Positions 6,734 to 16,467 are shown, counted from the stretch's first letter. The stretch is DNA of 64,000 bases from Bacillota bacterium (GCA_023410575.1 JAEYPP010000001.1:1-64000); one strand, 5' to 3'. Notes: generated by a model from the letters alone, not told the origin. A program made the numbers and translations.

Positions 6734-8515
6734 ATGGTTAAGGTAATCGATCAATTGACAAATATATTTACAAAGGCATTCTCAGAATGTGGTTATGACG
6801 AAAAGTTTGGTGCAGTGACAGTATCCAATCGTCCAGACTTATGCCAGTATCAATGTAATGGTGCATTGGCAGCAGCAAAACAATATAAGAAAGCTCCAAT
6901 TATGATTGCAAACGAAGTAGTAGAAAGATGCAAAGAGAATACAATTTTTTCAGAAATTAATGCAATTATGCCTGGATTTATTAATATTAAGATTAGTAAT
7001 GATTTCTTAGCAGAATATCTTCAAAATATGACAACGGATGATAGACTAGGTTGTGACGTTGTAGAGAATCCTAAAACAGTGGTCGTTGATTACGGCGGAC
7101 CAAATGTAGCAAAGCCACTTCATGTAGGGCATTTACGCCCTGCTATTATTGGAGAGAGTGTGAAACGTATGATTCGTTTCATGGGACATAATGTGATTGG
7201 GGATGCACATCTTGGTGATTGGGGTCTTCAAATCGGTTTGATTATTACAGAGTTAAAGAAGAGAAATCCAGATATGGTTTACTTTGATGAGTCGTTTACA
7301 GGGGAATATCCAAGCGATGCACCATTTTCGATTTCCGAATTAGAAGAAATTTACCCTTACGCAAGTGGTTACTCCAAAGAACATCCGGAATATAAAGATG
7401 AGGCAAGACAAGCAACTTTTCTATTACAGAATGGACACCGTGGATATACTGCATTGTGGAACCATATTATGACTGTATCTGTAAATGATTTAAAGAAGAA
7501 TTATGAAAATTTAGATGTTCGTTTTGATATATGGAAAAAAGAAAGTGATGCTCAAAAATACATTCCTGACATGGTAAAATATCTAAAAGAGAATGGTTAT
7601 GCAAGAATCAGTGATGGAGCATTAGTAGTTGATGTAAAGGAAGAAACAGATACAAAAGAAATCCCACCATGTATGATTCTAAAATCCGATGGAGCAAGCC
7701 TTTACGATACCACTGACTTAGCTACCTTAGTTGAACGTATGGAATTGTTTAAGCCTTCCTCTGTTATTTATGTCGTAGATAAACGTCAGGATTTATATTT
7801 TGAGCGAGTATTCCGTTGTGCTAAGAAAACTAAAATTGTACCTGAGGATGTAAAGCTACAATTCCTTGGTTTTGGTACGATGAATGGTAAAGATGGTAAG
7901 CCATTTAAGACAAGAGACGGTGGAGTTATGCGTCTTGAAAACTTGATTGGTGGAATTAATGAAGAAGTATATAAAAAGATTATGTCGAATCGTGAAATGC
8001 CAGAAGAGGAAGCACGTGATATTGCCAAGATAGTTGGTTTAGCTGCTTTAAAATACGGTGATTTGTCGAATCAGGCAAACAAAGATTACATCTTTGATAT
8101 TGATCGCTTTACCTCCTTCGAAGGTAATACTGGCCCATACATTCTTTATACAATGGTTCGTATTAAGTCGATTTTAGCAAAATATAAAGAGGTAAAAGAT
8201 ACTGTGGATATCAACAGCCTAAAGATACAGGGCTCTGCTCGTGAACGTTCTGAGAGCGAGACAAATCTTATGTTGTTATGCAGTAAATTTAATGATGTCA
8301 TTGAATATGCGGCAACGGAGATCGCGCCACATAAATTATGTGCGTATATCTATGATTTAGCTAATGCATTCAATGGTTTCTATCATGAGAATAAGATCAT
8401 TGCAGAAGAAGACACTCAAAAGCAACAAGAGTGGATTGCTTTAATTATTTTAGTATTAAAAATATTAAATATAAGTATAGAACTTCTCGGATTTAGTGCC
8501 CCTGAAAAGATGTAA
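6734..8515 (+). CDS. argS: Arginyl-tRNA synthetase
   Basis: 593 residues, class I aminoacyl-tRNA synthetase charging tRNA-Arg with arginine and ATP. Domains: N-terminal Arg additional domain (about 1-90), the Rossmann catalytic core with the HIGH motif as H-V-G-H in K-P-L-H-V-G-H-L-R (about 131-136), and the C-terminal DALR anticodon-binding domain (about 470-593). The second signature is degenerate (F-G-T-M-N-G-K-D-G-K-P-F-K-T-R), as is usual for ArgRS, which often lacks a strict KMSK. ACGGAGG precedes the ATG. Monocistronic between two hairpin regions. Confidence 0.96.
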   Translation: MVKVIDQLTNIFTKAFSECGYDEKFGAVTVSNRPDLCQYQCNGALAAAKQYKKAPIMIANEVVERCKENTIFSEINAIMPGFINIKISNDFLAEYLQNMTTDDRLGCDVVENPKTVVVDYGGPNVAKPLHVGHLRPAIIGESVKRMIRFMGHNVIGDAHLGDWGLQIGLIITELKKRNPDMVYFDESFTGEYPSDAPFSISELEEIYPYASGYSKEHPEYKDEARQATFLLQNGHRGYTALWNHIMTVSVNDLKKNYENLDVRFDIWKKESDAQKYIPDMVKYLKENGYARISDGALVVDVKEETDTKEIPPCMILKSDGASLYDTTDLATLVERMELFKPSSVIYVVDKRQDLYFERVFRCAKKTKIVPEDVKLQFLGFGTMNGKDGKPFKTRDGGVMRLENLIGGINEEVYKKIMSNREMPEEEARDIAKIVGLAALKYGDLSNQANKDYIFDIDRFTSFEGNTGPYILYTMVRIKSILAKYKEVKDTVDINSLKIQGSARERSESETNLMLLCSKFNDVIEYAATEIAPHKLCAYIYDLANAFNGFYHENKIIAEEDTQKQQEWIALIILVLKILNISIELLGFSAPEKM

Positions 8516-8530
8516 TATCTGCTATTTTAT

Positions 8531-8613
8531 ATTAAGGTGTTGTAGTTGGTGAATTTGAATTGGTTGAGAGAAGGTTTCAACCAATCTAAAGTCACTAACT
8601 AAAGCACCTTAAT
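8531..8613. repeat. Compound intergenic inverted repeat
   Basis: Outer arms ATTAAGGTG (8531-8539) and CACCTTAAT (8605-8613) continue imperfectly inward (GTAGTTGGTGA against TCACTAACT) to an inner perfect ATTGGTTGA/TCAACCAAT stem (8559-8567 with 8577-8585). There is no T-run, so it is a poor classical terminator. It lies between argS and the next promoter. Function unknown. Confidence 0.6.
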
Positions 8614-8635
8614 TTATGTAGGGGGTAGGTTGAGA

Positions 8636-8664
8636 TTGTACATTAGCCAATAGGATGGTATAAT
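8636..8664 (+). promoter_or_regulatory. Promoter of the DUF815 ATPase gene
   Basis: TTGTAC at 8636-8641, 17 bases, TATAAT at 8659-8664, about 60 bases before the start codon. Confidence 0.6.
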
Positions 8665-8723
8665 ACCGAAAAGTGATATTTGAAGAAAATACATAAAAAA
8701 CTTCATGAAAGAAGGTTGAACAA

Positions 8724-10022
<1,299 letters not shown>

Positions 10023-10043
10023 ACGAAAAATAGAAATATATGG

Positions 10044-10072
10044 TTGACATTCATATGTGAAAGCGGTATAGT
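10044..10072 (+). promoter_or_regulatory. Promoter of the hisD leader
   Basis: TTGACA at 10044-10049, 17 bases, TATAGT at 10067-10072. Transcription would begin about 40 bases before the leader peptide, so the attenuator is transcribed ahead of hisD. Confidence 0.8.
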
Positions 10073-10119
10073 AGGAACAAGTTTTTTTAAAATCGTAATG
10101 ATAGAAAGGAGAAATTACT

Positions 10120-10170
10120 ATGATTCAAGTTTTATTCCATCATCATCAACATTCTAAATCGCAATTGTAA
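10120..10170 (+). CDS. Histidine leader peptide (16 residues)
   Basis: Short ORF encoding MIQVLFHHHQHSKSQL then TAA. Four of its sixteen residues are histidine, three of them consecutive (CAT codons at 10138-10146). AAAGGAG at 10105-10111 lies 8 bases before the ATG, and a consensus promoter is just upstream. It sits about 90 bases before a strong terminator and 273 bases before hisD. Family knowledge: this is the design of his-operon attenuators, where the ribosome stalls on His codons when charged tRNA-His is scarce. The peptide itself probably has no other role. Confidence 0.88.
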   Translation: MIQVLFHHHQHSKSQL

Positions 10171-10294
10171 CTATGAGATGTTCATAGGCGCAATTGCTTA
10201 TTGTGTTGTGCCTATGATGGTGGAAGGAAAGTAGATAGTAGTATACTCCTATCGATTTAAAAGCCATTTAGGTGCAACCTAAATGGCTTTTTTT
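10161..10294 (+). promoter_or_regulatory. Transcription attenuator of hisD with competing hairpins
   Basis: Seen: A:B hairpin, GCAATTG..CTATGA (10161-10176) with TCATAG..CAATTGC (10182-10197); B:C hairpin, TCATAGGCGCAAT (10182-10194) with 10205-10217; C:D pairing, 10210-10221 with 10263-10273 with one bulge; D:E terminator, AGCCATTTAGGT (10262-10273) with ACCTAAATGGCT (10277-10288), then seven T's. The pairs are mutually exclusive. Inference: a ribosome stalled on the His codons leaves A free, so A:B then C:D form and hisD is read. A ribosome reaching the stop covers A, so B:C and D:E form and transcription ends. Confidence 0.78.
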
Positions 10295-10443
10295 GACGTC
10301 ATTTTGCACAAAGTAATTTTATTAGTATGTGATGACAAACATAATTTATACGTATCACGCTTTCGCTTGAATGAAGTTCGTGGCCTTTTGCCCCCGACAT
10401 CATCAAGTACATAAGCATAAAAAACGTATTAGGAGGAGATAGA

Positions 10444-11757
10444 ATGATTACGATTAGTAAGTTTTCAAAAGAGAATACTCGGTATCAATCATTATTAAAC
10501 AGACAACAGGAGATTCCAAGTAAAGTTTTAGAAACGGTAGACTTAATCTTAGCAGATGTAAAAGAAAATGGAGATAATGCGGTAAAAAAATATATGAAGT
10601 CGATTGATCAAGCGGATTTAGATGAAATCGGTTGGAAGGTAACGAAGGAAGAATATAAAGAGGCAAGAGATAGTATTGATTTTAATTTAGCAAAAGCAAT
10701 ACAGGAGGCTTGTGATAATTTACTTGCCTATCACAAAAATCAGTTACCAAAGGAATACACTCAAAACTATGCTTGGGGTACACAATTATCACGTAAATAT
10801 GTTCCATTATCAAGAGTGACAGTAACAGTTCCAGGAGATATTGCTGCTTTACTATCGACACTTTATATGTGTGTTATTCCAGCTAAAGTTGCTGGTGTTC
10901 CAGTCATTAATGTAATGACAAAACCAAAGAATGGAAAGATTGATCCAAAGCTATTATATGCTGCGGATTATCTAGAAGTTACTGATGTATATAAAGTCTC
11001 AGGTGTACAAGGGATTGCAGCCTTTGCTTATGGAACAGAAACAATAGAAAGAGTAGATGCAATTGTTGGACCTGGAAATAACTATACGCAGATGGCAAAG
11101 AAGAAATTATTTGGTACGGTACATATTGATTCGATTGCTGGTCCCTCCGAAATTGTAATTATAGCAGATGAAACTGCGAGTGCTCGTTTTGTTGCAGCTG
11201 ACTTATTGTCTCAAGCAGAACATGGAACAGGATATGAGGCAAGTACAGCATTAGTATTTAGTGAACAACAAGCATTCGATATCAAAGAAGAATTAGAAAT
11301 ACTGATGAGAGAAAATAATCTGGCTGTAGTTGAAAGAGCGTTAAATGCTTATGGTAATATATTTGTAGTAACATCTATGGATGAAGCAATTGAAATTGCC
11401 AATTCTATTGCGCCAGAGCATGTTGAGCTGATGACAAAGGACGCAGAAACACTTGCTGGAAGAATTACAAAAGCAGGTACTATTTTCGTAGGTGCGTACA
11501 GTCCTGAACCTGTTGGTGACTATTATTGTGGAACGAACCACGTTCTCCCAACGTGTGGAACTGCACGTTTTTCCTCAGGATTGAGTGTAAATGACTTTAT
11601 TCGAGGTTATAGTGTTATCAATTATACAAAAGAATCATTGGTGAACAATGCACCTTCGATTGAATTATTAGCAAAGTCTGAGAATATGCAAGCTCATGCG
11701 CTTTCGATTCAAGTACGTACTGACTATGCAGTAAAAACGTTGCCACCAAATGTATGA
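10444..11757 (+). CDS. hisD: Histidinol dehydrogenase
   Basis: 437 residues, normal length. Catalyses the last two steps of histidine synthesis, L-histidinol to L-histidine with two NAD+; zinc enzyme, cytoplasmic. Seen: the V-P-G-D-I-A-A-L-L-S-T-L segment, the G-P-G-N-N-Y-T-Q-M-A-K-K loop, the family signature region I-D-S-I-A-G-P-S-E-I-V-I, S-Q-A-E-H-G-T-G-Y-E with catalytic and zinc-binding residues, and A-P-E-H-V-E-L near 320. AGGAGG precedes the ATG. It stands alone, not in a his operon in this window, and is controlled by the attenuator immediately upstream. A long palindrome lies after the stop, facing a convergent gene. Confidence 0.96.
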   Translation: MITISKFSKENTRYQSLLNRQQEIPSKVLETVDLILADVKENGDNAVKKYMKSIDQADLDEIGWKVTKEEYKEARDSIDFNLAKAIQEACDNLLAYHKNQLPKEYTQNYAWGTQLSRKYVPLSRVTVTVPGDIAALLSTLYMCVIPAKVAGVPVINVMTKPKNGKIDPKLLYAADYLEVTDVYKVSGVQGIAAFAYGTETIERVDAIVGPGNNYTQMAKKKLFGTVHIDSIAGPSEIVIIADETASARFVAADLLSQAEHGTGYEASTALVFSEQQAFDIKEELEILMRENNLAVVERALNAYGNIFVVTSMDEAIEIANSIAPEHVELMTKDAETLAGRITKAGTIFVGAYSPEPVGDYYCGTNHVLPTCGTARFSSGLSVNDFIRGYSVINYTKESLVNNAPSIELLAKSENMQAHALSIQVRTDYAVKTLPPNV

Positions 11758-11775
11758 CATACAAGAAAGGGGATA

Positions 11776-11934
11776 TCGCACTAAGGGCAGTATGAATAAA
11801 GAATGAAGGGTGATGGTATATTTTCTTCGGCGCGCAATGGAAACAAGCCCCACAAAGTGCGTGTGGGGACTTGTAAGGCACTCCGAAAAATACCATCGCC
11901 CTTCATTCTTTTATACAATATTCAGCTAGTGCGA
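11776..11934. repeat. Long palindromic element, copy A
   Basis: A roughly 160-base imperfect inverted repeat that fills the space between two convergent genes. Outer arms start TCGCACTA (11776) and end TAGTGCGA (11934); the strongest arms are AAGAATGAAGGGTGATGGTAT against its near-perfect complement at about 11889-11910. The 80-base core 11815-11894 is shared with the element at 24133-24211 in the opposite orientation. An inner stem pairs ACAAGCCCCACA (11842-11853) with the segment at 11862-11874. Probably acts as a bidirectional terminator; it may be a dispersed repeat family. The ORF reading through it is an artefact. Confidence 0.75.
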
Positions 11935-11976
11935 CAAGCTCATTCCAATCAAAGGATATCCGTCAAATTCCATCAT

Positions 11977-13755
11977 TTATTTTATTGTAATTCCATAGAT
12001 TTGTTTACCTTTAGCACCGAGCAATTCTGCTTTTGTACCAACACCACGCGTTCCGACTACAATTGTATTCTCAAAAGCACAAGGCGTTGCTTCGATGTTA
12101 GCTCCACCGAGGTTGATTTTATCATATAGCTCACCTGTTAATCCATTGAGTAAGAACATATTACCTTTCGAGTCACAAAGAATTACATAACCAGTACCAT
12201 CCTCAGTATATAAAGCGATTGGGCTGGACCAAGTATAGTATTCCATATCTAAGCGCCAAACCTCTTTTCCAGTATTTTTGTTAATTGCAACCATTTTACC
12301 TTTATCAAGGCCTCCAGTTCTAGCGATTGTAAAGTAAACGAAATCGGATAACTCATTTTTTCCTAATAATGCAGTTGATTGAACACCACCGGATATTTTA
12401 TTAACAGTTTGGCACTCATATGGAATCTCCCATACCGTCTCACCAGTTGCTGCATTGATTTTCTGTAACTTTAAAGTACCAGAATTATTATCATTCTTTG
12501 TAAAATGCAGAGAAGAGGAGATGTAGATATAAGCAGTTCCTTCTTCCTCATTTACCTCAAAGACTGGAGAACCATTCGTATCGTCAATCGTATCTGCCAT
12601 CCATACAGTTTCCATTTTATTTAAGTCAAGACAAATTAGATGGGCATTATTATCAGCTATATAGAGATAATTCTTCCAGATAGAAGCAGAAGCTTCCATA
12701 CCAAGATAGTATTCATCCTCTCGTGTACGAGTCGTAGTATAACGATATTTTACAATCTCATCAGGATTAACACTTACACTTTTTCCATCATAGACTGTAT
12801 TTAATTTCATTGTATATAGAATACCATTTTCACCAGGTTGAATAACTGTATCTGTTTCAACGTCAATTAATGGAGAGGAATCAAACGCAGAAAAATTATT
12901 ATTGTCCGTACGTTGTGAGAATTCATCATCATATCCATATTCGTAAATAACTTTACCTTGAATTAAGTCAACGATAAAAGAACGGGCACCTTGGTCACCC
13001 ATAGCATCACCAGCACCTACAAAATAAAGTGGAATTTCATTAGGATAAAGACTTCCTGTTCCTTTAATCGGGAATCCTAAACTAATCTTATCACGAGTTG
13101 GTGTACCATCGTCTAAGTCTAAAAAGTTGATATTGCCATCAGTTGTTGCATAAATTACTTCAACTAAATTATCTTTTTGCTTTTTTTCATCATAGATGTT
13201 CATTGCTTGTTTCGTCTCGTCTTTCCAACGTACAATTAGAGGCTGTCCAGTCCAACAGCTACCCGACCATTCACCTTCGCCATCACCAACTGTTTTGTTT
13301 AATGATCCGGTTGAGACATTCCATTTCTTAGAAAGTTGCTGTTTTGTAATATTTGCAATCCCATAAGTACCACCGGTACGGTAGTTATTACCCCGGAAAG
13401 TTATAACGCCTTCCATTGAAGTATAATCGCCACTAAAATCAATTGAGTTTTCTCGAGTAAATGAATCTACAATCTGATTATTCACCATTAGATTGGATTG
13501 AAGACCAAATAGTGCAGGATCTGAAATTGTCACCATAGACGGAAAACCCTTCACTAGCAGTTTTTGCTCTGGTGAAATGGCTTCATTTAAAAATACAGTC
13601 TCTGATTCTTGTGTTGTAATCGGATCAGAAAGTGGATGACGGCTACCAGAAGCTAATATTCCTGAATTACGTATCAAAATTGCACCAATACCAAGTACAA
13701 CGATACCAGAAGTAATTATATAGATCTTTTTTTTCTTTTTTGAGATTTTTTTCAT
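11977..13755 (-). CDS. Membrane-anchored PQQ-like beta-propeller protein
   Basis: 592 residues. A basic N-terminus (K-K-I-S-K-K-K-K-K) and one membrane segment (about 11-30) anchor a large extracytoplasmic domain. Residues about 110-590 hold PQQ-like blade repeats, recognisable as G-x-x-V-W-x-x-D/x-x-P patterns (E-T-V-W-M-A-D-T, G-E-T-V-W-E-I-P, G-K-E-V-W-R-L-D), with the start F-R-G-N-N-Y-R-T-G-G typical of clostridial members. Such folds are ligand or protein scaffolds; few in Gram-positives bind PQQ, so no enzyme activity is claimed. Convergent with hisD; ribosome site GGAGG on the minus strand. Confidence 0.8.
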   Translation of the reverse strand: MKKISKKKKKIYIITSGIVVLGIGAILIRNSGILASGSRHPLSDPITTQESETVFLNEAISPEQKLLVKGFPSMVTISDPALFGLQSNLMVNNQIVDSFTRENSIDFSGDYTSMEGVITFRGNNYRTGGTYGIANITKQQLSKKWNVSTGSLNKTVGDGEGEWSGSCWTGQPLIVRWKDETKQAMNIYDEKKQKDNLVEVIYATTDGNINFLDLDDGTPTRDKISLGFPIKGTGSLYPNEIPLYFVGAGDAMGDQGARSFIVDLIQGKVIYEYGYDDEFSQRTDNNNFSAFDSSPLIDVETDTVIQPGENGILYTMKLNTVYDGKSVSVNPDEIVKYRYTTTRTREDEYYLGMEASASIWKNYLYIADNNAHLICLDLNKMETVWMADTIDDTNGSPVFEVNEEEGTAYIYISSSLHFTKNDNNSGTLKLQKINAATGETVWEIPYECQTVNKISGGVQSTALLGKNELSDFVYFTIARTGGLDKGKMVAINKNTGKEVWRLDMEYYTWSSPIALYTEDGTGYVILCDSKGNMFLLNGLTGELYDKINLGGANIEATPCAFENTIVVGTRGVGTKAELLGAKGKQIYGITIK

Positions 13756-13889
13756 ATATATCCTCCAACGTTAATGTCCTTTTAGCGTATTCTACACGTT
13801 CTTTAGTATATCACATTATTTGGAATTAAAAATAATAAAATAATTAAGAAATCCTTAATAAATTCATCAAAGGAAATCAAATAAATATT

Positions 13890-13918
13890 TTGACAATCAT
13901 ATTACACGCTGATACAAT
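13890..13918 (+). promoter_or_regulatory. Promoter of the SH3-domain protein gene
   Basis: TTGACA at 13890-13895, 17 bases, TACAAT at 13913-13918, about 85 bases before the start codon. Confidence 0.7.
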
Positions 13919-14003
13919 GGTAATGAATACGTAAATTGTTGTTTCTTATCAGATTTGGATGATAAGAGAATTTTAGTAAATTGGTAAGGAAGTGAGGAAA
14001 TTA

Positions 14004-15065
14004 ATGAAAAAGTTAGTTATTGGAGTATGCTTTTCATTGTCGGTATGTTTGATTAAAGGACCTACAACTCTTCAGGTTAATGCAACTACAGTTGAAAACC
14101 AGGAAGATAAAGATAACTTTGAATATTTCGAAGGTAAAGTTACAGGTGGAGTAAATGTAAGAACAGGTGCAGGAGCAAACAATAGTAAGGTGATGGTTGA
14201 TGGAAAGGGAGTTACTTTGTCAAAAGGTACCATCGTTACGATTATTGATACGGAATATGTAGGAGAAAAGCCTTGGTATAAAATAGAGTTTACATACAAA
14301 GATCAAGAGTTAACTGGTTATGCAACAAGTAGTTATATTAAAAAAACAGGTAAAGTGATTACACCCACTCCAACACCAGAGCCAACAGTGAGTCCTACGA
14401 TGGAGCCAACAATAACGGTAGCTCCAACGAAAGCACCTGATCCTGTGGTATCACCAGATCCACAACAAGTGGTAGATAATGAGGTCTCCAATGCACCTAT
14501 AAGCAAAACAACTATATTTATTATCTTAGGAATTGGAATTATAGGAGGCGTTTCTGCAATTTACTATTTTGTTAAAAAATCAAAGCGAGATGAGCAGAGT
14601 AGTAAGCAGATATCAGAAAAAGTTGCTAAATTGAAAGATATGGTAATTAGTAGTGACGAAGAACAAAATAGGCAGAGAAAAACAGAATATAATGCAGATA
14701 TTAAGAAAAAACCAGAAGTTCGTGTATGCAAAGGTGATAAGATTATACAAAGATCGGATTTAATCCATGATAGTAATGAAGTTTATATTAAGAAAGCGAC
14801 AGAAGAGGAATTCGCAACTACATTAGAATTAGACGAAGATGAAATGGTGATTGAAAGTGCAGAAAAGACAGCTTTGAGACTTGCGGTGAATCAACTTAAA
14901 GAGCATGATATCGTGATTCATAAGTTCTTTGGCAAAGGAGAAGTCTTTGATAATTCTGATGTCAAATTAATTGAAGTGCGATTTGGCCAAGATGTTAGAT
15001 TTTTAAATAAAAATCAATTAGTGAATAAGAAGTTAATCCAGATAACGAATGAGCGAAAAAGATAA
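14004..15065 (+). CDS. SH3b - membrane segment - Tudor-like tail protein
   Basis: 353 residues from the ATG at 14004; GAGG lies 6 bases upstream. A GTG four codons earlier is less likely because its ribosome site is too close. Order: signal-like hydrophobic start (about 1-25), bacterial SH3b domain (about 40-110, with G-x-V-N-V-R-T-G-A-G), a Pro/Thr-rich stalk of repeated P-T-x-x-P units (about 115-155), one membrane segment (about 167-187), a basic stop-transfer K-K-S-K-R, a charged cytoplasmic region, and a C-terminal module (about 295-345) resembling the UvrD/CarD Tudor-like fold: H-D-I-V-I-H-K-F-F-G-K-G-E-V then V-R-F-G. Likely binds wall glycan outside; the inner module's partner is unknown. 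Confidence 0.75.
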   Translation: MKKLVIGVCFSLSVCLIKGPTTLQVNATTVENQEDKDNFEYFEGKVTGGVNVRTGAGANNSKVMVDGKGVTLSKGTIVTIIDTEYVGEKPWYKIEFTYKDQELTGYATSSYIKKTGKVITPTPTPEPTVSPTMEPTITVAPTKAPDPVVSPDPQQVVDNEVSNAPISKTTIFIILGIGIIGGVSAIYYFVKKSKRDEQSSKQISEKVAKLKDMVISSDEEQNRQRKTEYNADIKKKPEVRVCKGDKIIQRSDLIHDSNEVYIKKATEEEFATTLELDEDEMVIESAEKTALRLAVNQLKEHDIVIHKFFGKGEVFDNSDVKLIEVRFGQDVRFLNKNQLVNKKLIQITNERKR

Positions 15066-15073
15066 TAGAAAAC

Positions 15074-15119
15074 AAAAAATCTCTTCATGGGTATTTATTA
15101 ACCCATGGAGGGATTTTTT
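15074..15119. terminator. Bidirectional terminator
   Basis: AAAAAATCTCTTCATGGGT (15074-15092) pairs with ACCCATGGAGGGATTTTTT (15101-15119), giving an A-run on one side and a T-run on the other. It lies between convergent genes and can serve both. Confidence 0.85.
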
Positions 15120-15136
15120 CTATTCATCGTAAAAAG

Positions 15137-15853
15137 CTAGTAACTCACATTTGGAAGGGACTGAATATAATGATAGAATTCCTCCATTGTTCCGTGAGGA
15201 ATGTCTGAAATATCCTCTTGATTTAAGTTGATAAGGCAATCCGTTACTAAATAACGGGATAGCCCTAATTTATGAACCTGCATGTCTTCATTCACATCAT
15301 TTCCTACCATCATACATTCTTCTGGCTTTTTGTTCATACGCTGTAGAATTTCCGTATAGTAGGAAGGGTTAGGTTTGCAAAAAGAGCAAGTTTCATAAGT
15401 TGTAACGTAGGAAACATCATCTGGTGAGAGGCCAGCCCATGCCATACGATTATAAGTTGCTATTTGAGGAAAGAGAGGATTCGTAGCAATGATAATCGTG
15501 TAACCTTTTTGTTTTAAGATTTGAATTACTTGAGCTGCTAATTCACACTTTGTTGTCGATGACTTGGCATGATTGAATCCTGTTTCATAAAATTTGTGAA
15601 ATTCAGGTTCTAATTTACGAATATCATCACCGAGTTGTGTAGCAAACGAGTTCCAGAAGCGCTCTTCATTTGTCATTGTTCCATCATTTAAAACCATTGC
15701 ATTTGTTCCATATCGAATAGCTGAAATTAACTTATCAGATGGTATCTGATATGGTAGAAAGTGAACTACAAGATTTTTAAAATATGACTGAATAAATGCA
15801 TCTTGGTCCATTGGTAGCAAGGTTCCATCTAAATCAAATAAAATTGTATTCAT
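15137..15853 (-). CDS. HAD-superfamily phosphatase
   Basis: 238 residues from the preferred ATG (15853), which has GGAGGAG just upstream; an ATG 12 bases earlier overlaps that ribosome site. HAD motif I is F-D-L-D-G-T-L at residues 6-12 (nucleophile Asp7, general acid Asp9); motif II is the I-I-A-T-N-P segment at about 120; motif III/IV contains K-P-N-P-S-Y-Y and M-V-G-N-D-V-N-E-D at about 175-200. A helical cap of class C1 type lies between. Such enzymes hydrolyse phosphate esters (phosphoglycolate, sugar or nucleotide phosphates); substrate unknown. Monocistronic. Confidence 0.85.
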   Translation of the reverse strand: MNTILFDLDGTLLPMDQDAFIQSYFKNLVVHFLPYQIPSDKLISAIRYGTNAMVLNDGTMTNEERFWNSFATQLGDDIRKLEPEFHKFYETGFNHAKSSTTKCELAAQVIQILKQKGYTIIIATNPLFPQIATYNRMAWAGLSPDDVSYVTTYETCSFCKPNPSYYTEILQRMNKKPEECMMVGNDVNEDMQVHKLGLSRYLVTDCLINLNQEDISDIPHGTMEEFYHYIQSLPNVSY

Positions 15854-15960
15854 AGTCTCCTCCATAAATTTACTCGAATCATTATAACTAATTTACCGCA
15901 AAAAGGGAAGTAATATAAAACAATGTAAGATTAAAATTAAATTAGAAATGTTTTCCTGTA

Positions 15961-16006
15961 TTGACATATATAAACAGGCTAGTGTATTATGTACCTAGTT
16001 TACTAG
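15961..16006 (+). promoter_or_regulatory. Promoter and possible operator of the GntR-ABC operon
   Basis: TTGACA at 15961-15966, 18 bases, TATTAT at 15985-15990. Immediately downstream, CTAGT-TT-ACTAG (15995-16006) is a perfect palindrome where the GntR/YtrA-type repressor encoded first in the operon could bind. Operator assignment is inference. Confidence 0.55.
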
Positions 16007-16071
16007 TGATGAAATTATACCTTGATGTTAATACATAGGAGGAGGAAAGATAAAGGAGGGAGGAGGATTCG

Positions 16072-16467
16072 TTGGAATTTAATAATAAGATGCCAATTTA
16101 CTTGCAAGTGATCCAAGAAATAAAGAAAGAAATTGTTAAGGGCCATATAAAACTAGGTGAAAAGTTACCATCAGCTAGAGATTTAGCAATTCGTTATCAG
16201 ATTAATCCGAATACTTCAAATCGTGTCTATCGAGAGATTGAACAGATGCAGCTTTGCTTTACAAAGCGAGGACTTGGCACTTATGTAACAGAGGATAAGG
16301 ATAAGCTGATGGAGCTACAACAAGAGATGGCGAATAATGTTATCGATAATTTTATTCAGGAAATGAATGATTTGGGCTATTCAAAAGATAATGTTATTAG
16401 CATTATAAATGAAAAATATGAAGAAGTTAAAGGAGAGAGAGCATGTTATCAACAAGAGATGTTGTAA
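16072..16467 (+). CDS. GntR family regulator, YtrA subfamily
   Basis: 131 residues; TTG start with a very strong AGGAGG at 16061-16066. Residues about 5-72 are the GntR winged helix (P-I-Y-L-Q-V-I-Q-x-I-K-x-x-I, G-x-x-L-P-S-A-R-D-L-A, N-P-N-T-x-x-R-V-Y-R-E-I-E, G-L-G-T-Y-V). The short C-terminal helical tail and its place before an ABC transporter are the marks of the YtrA subfamily, whose members repress their own transporter operon, often in response to cell-wall antibiotics. It overlaps the ATPase gene by 25 bases. Confidence 0.9.
   Translation: MEFNNKMPIYLQVIQEIKKEIVKGHIKLGEKLPSARDLAIRYQINPNTSNRVYREIEQMQLCFTKRGLGTYVTEDKDKLMELQQEMANNVIDNFIQEMNDLGYSKDNVISIINEKYEEVKGERACYQQEML

Noticed and set aside
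7900..7960. Missing KMSK in ArgRS as a defect
   Set aside because: Many arginyl-tRNA synthetases lack a strict KMSK; not evidence of inactivation.
10295..10443. Second promoter or extra regulatory RNA between the his terminator and hisD
   Set aside because: A TGACAAAC stretch and a CACG/CGTG pair are present, but there is no convincing -10 and no strong structure.
11803..12129. ORF of 108 residues between hisD and the PQQ-like gene
   Set aside because: It is an open reading frame created by the long palindrome (copy A); it runs into the end of the convergent gene and has no ribosome site or homology.
13992..14003. GTG start of the SH3-domain protein
   Set aside because: The ribosome site AAGGA ends only one or two bases before it; the ATG at 14004 has GAGG at proper spacing.
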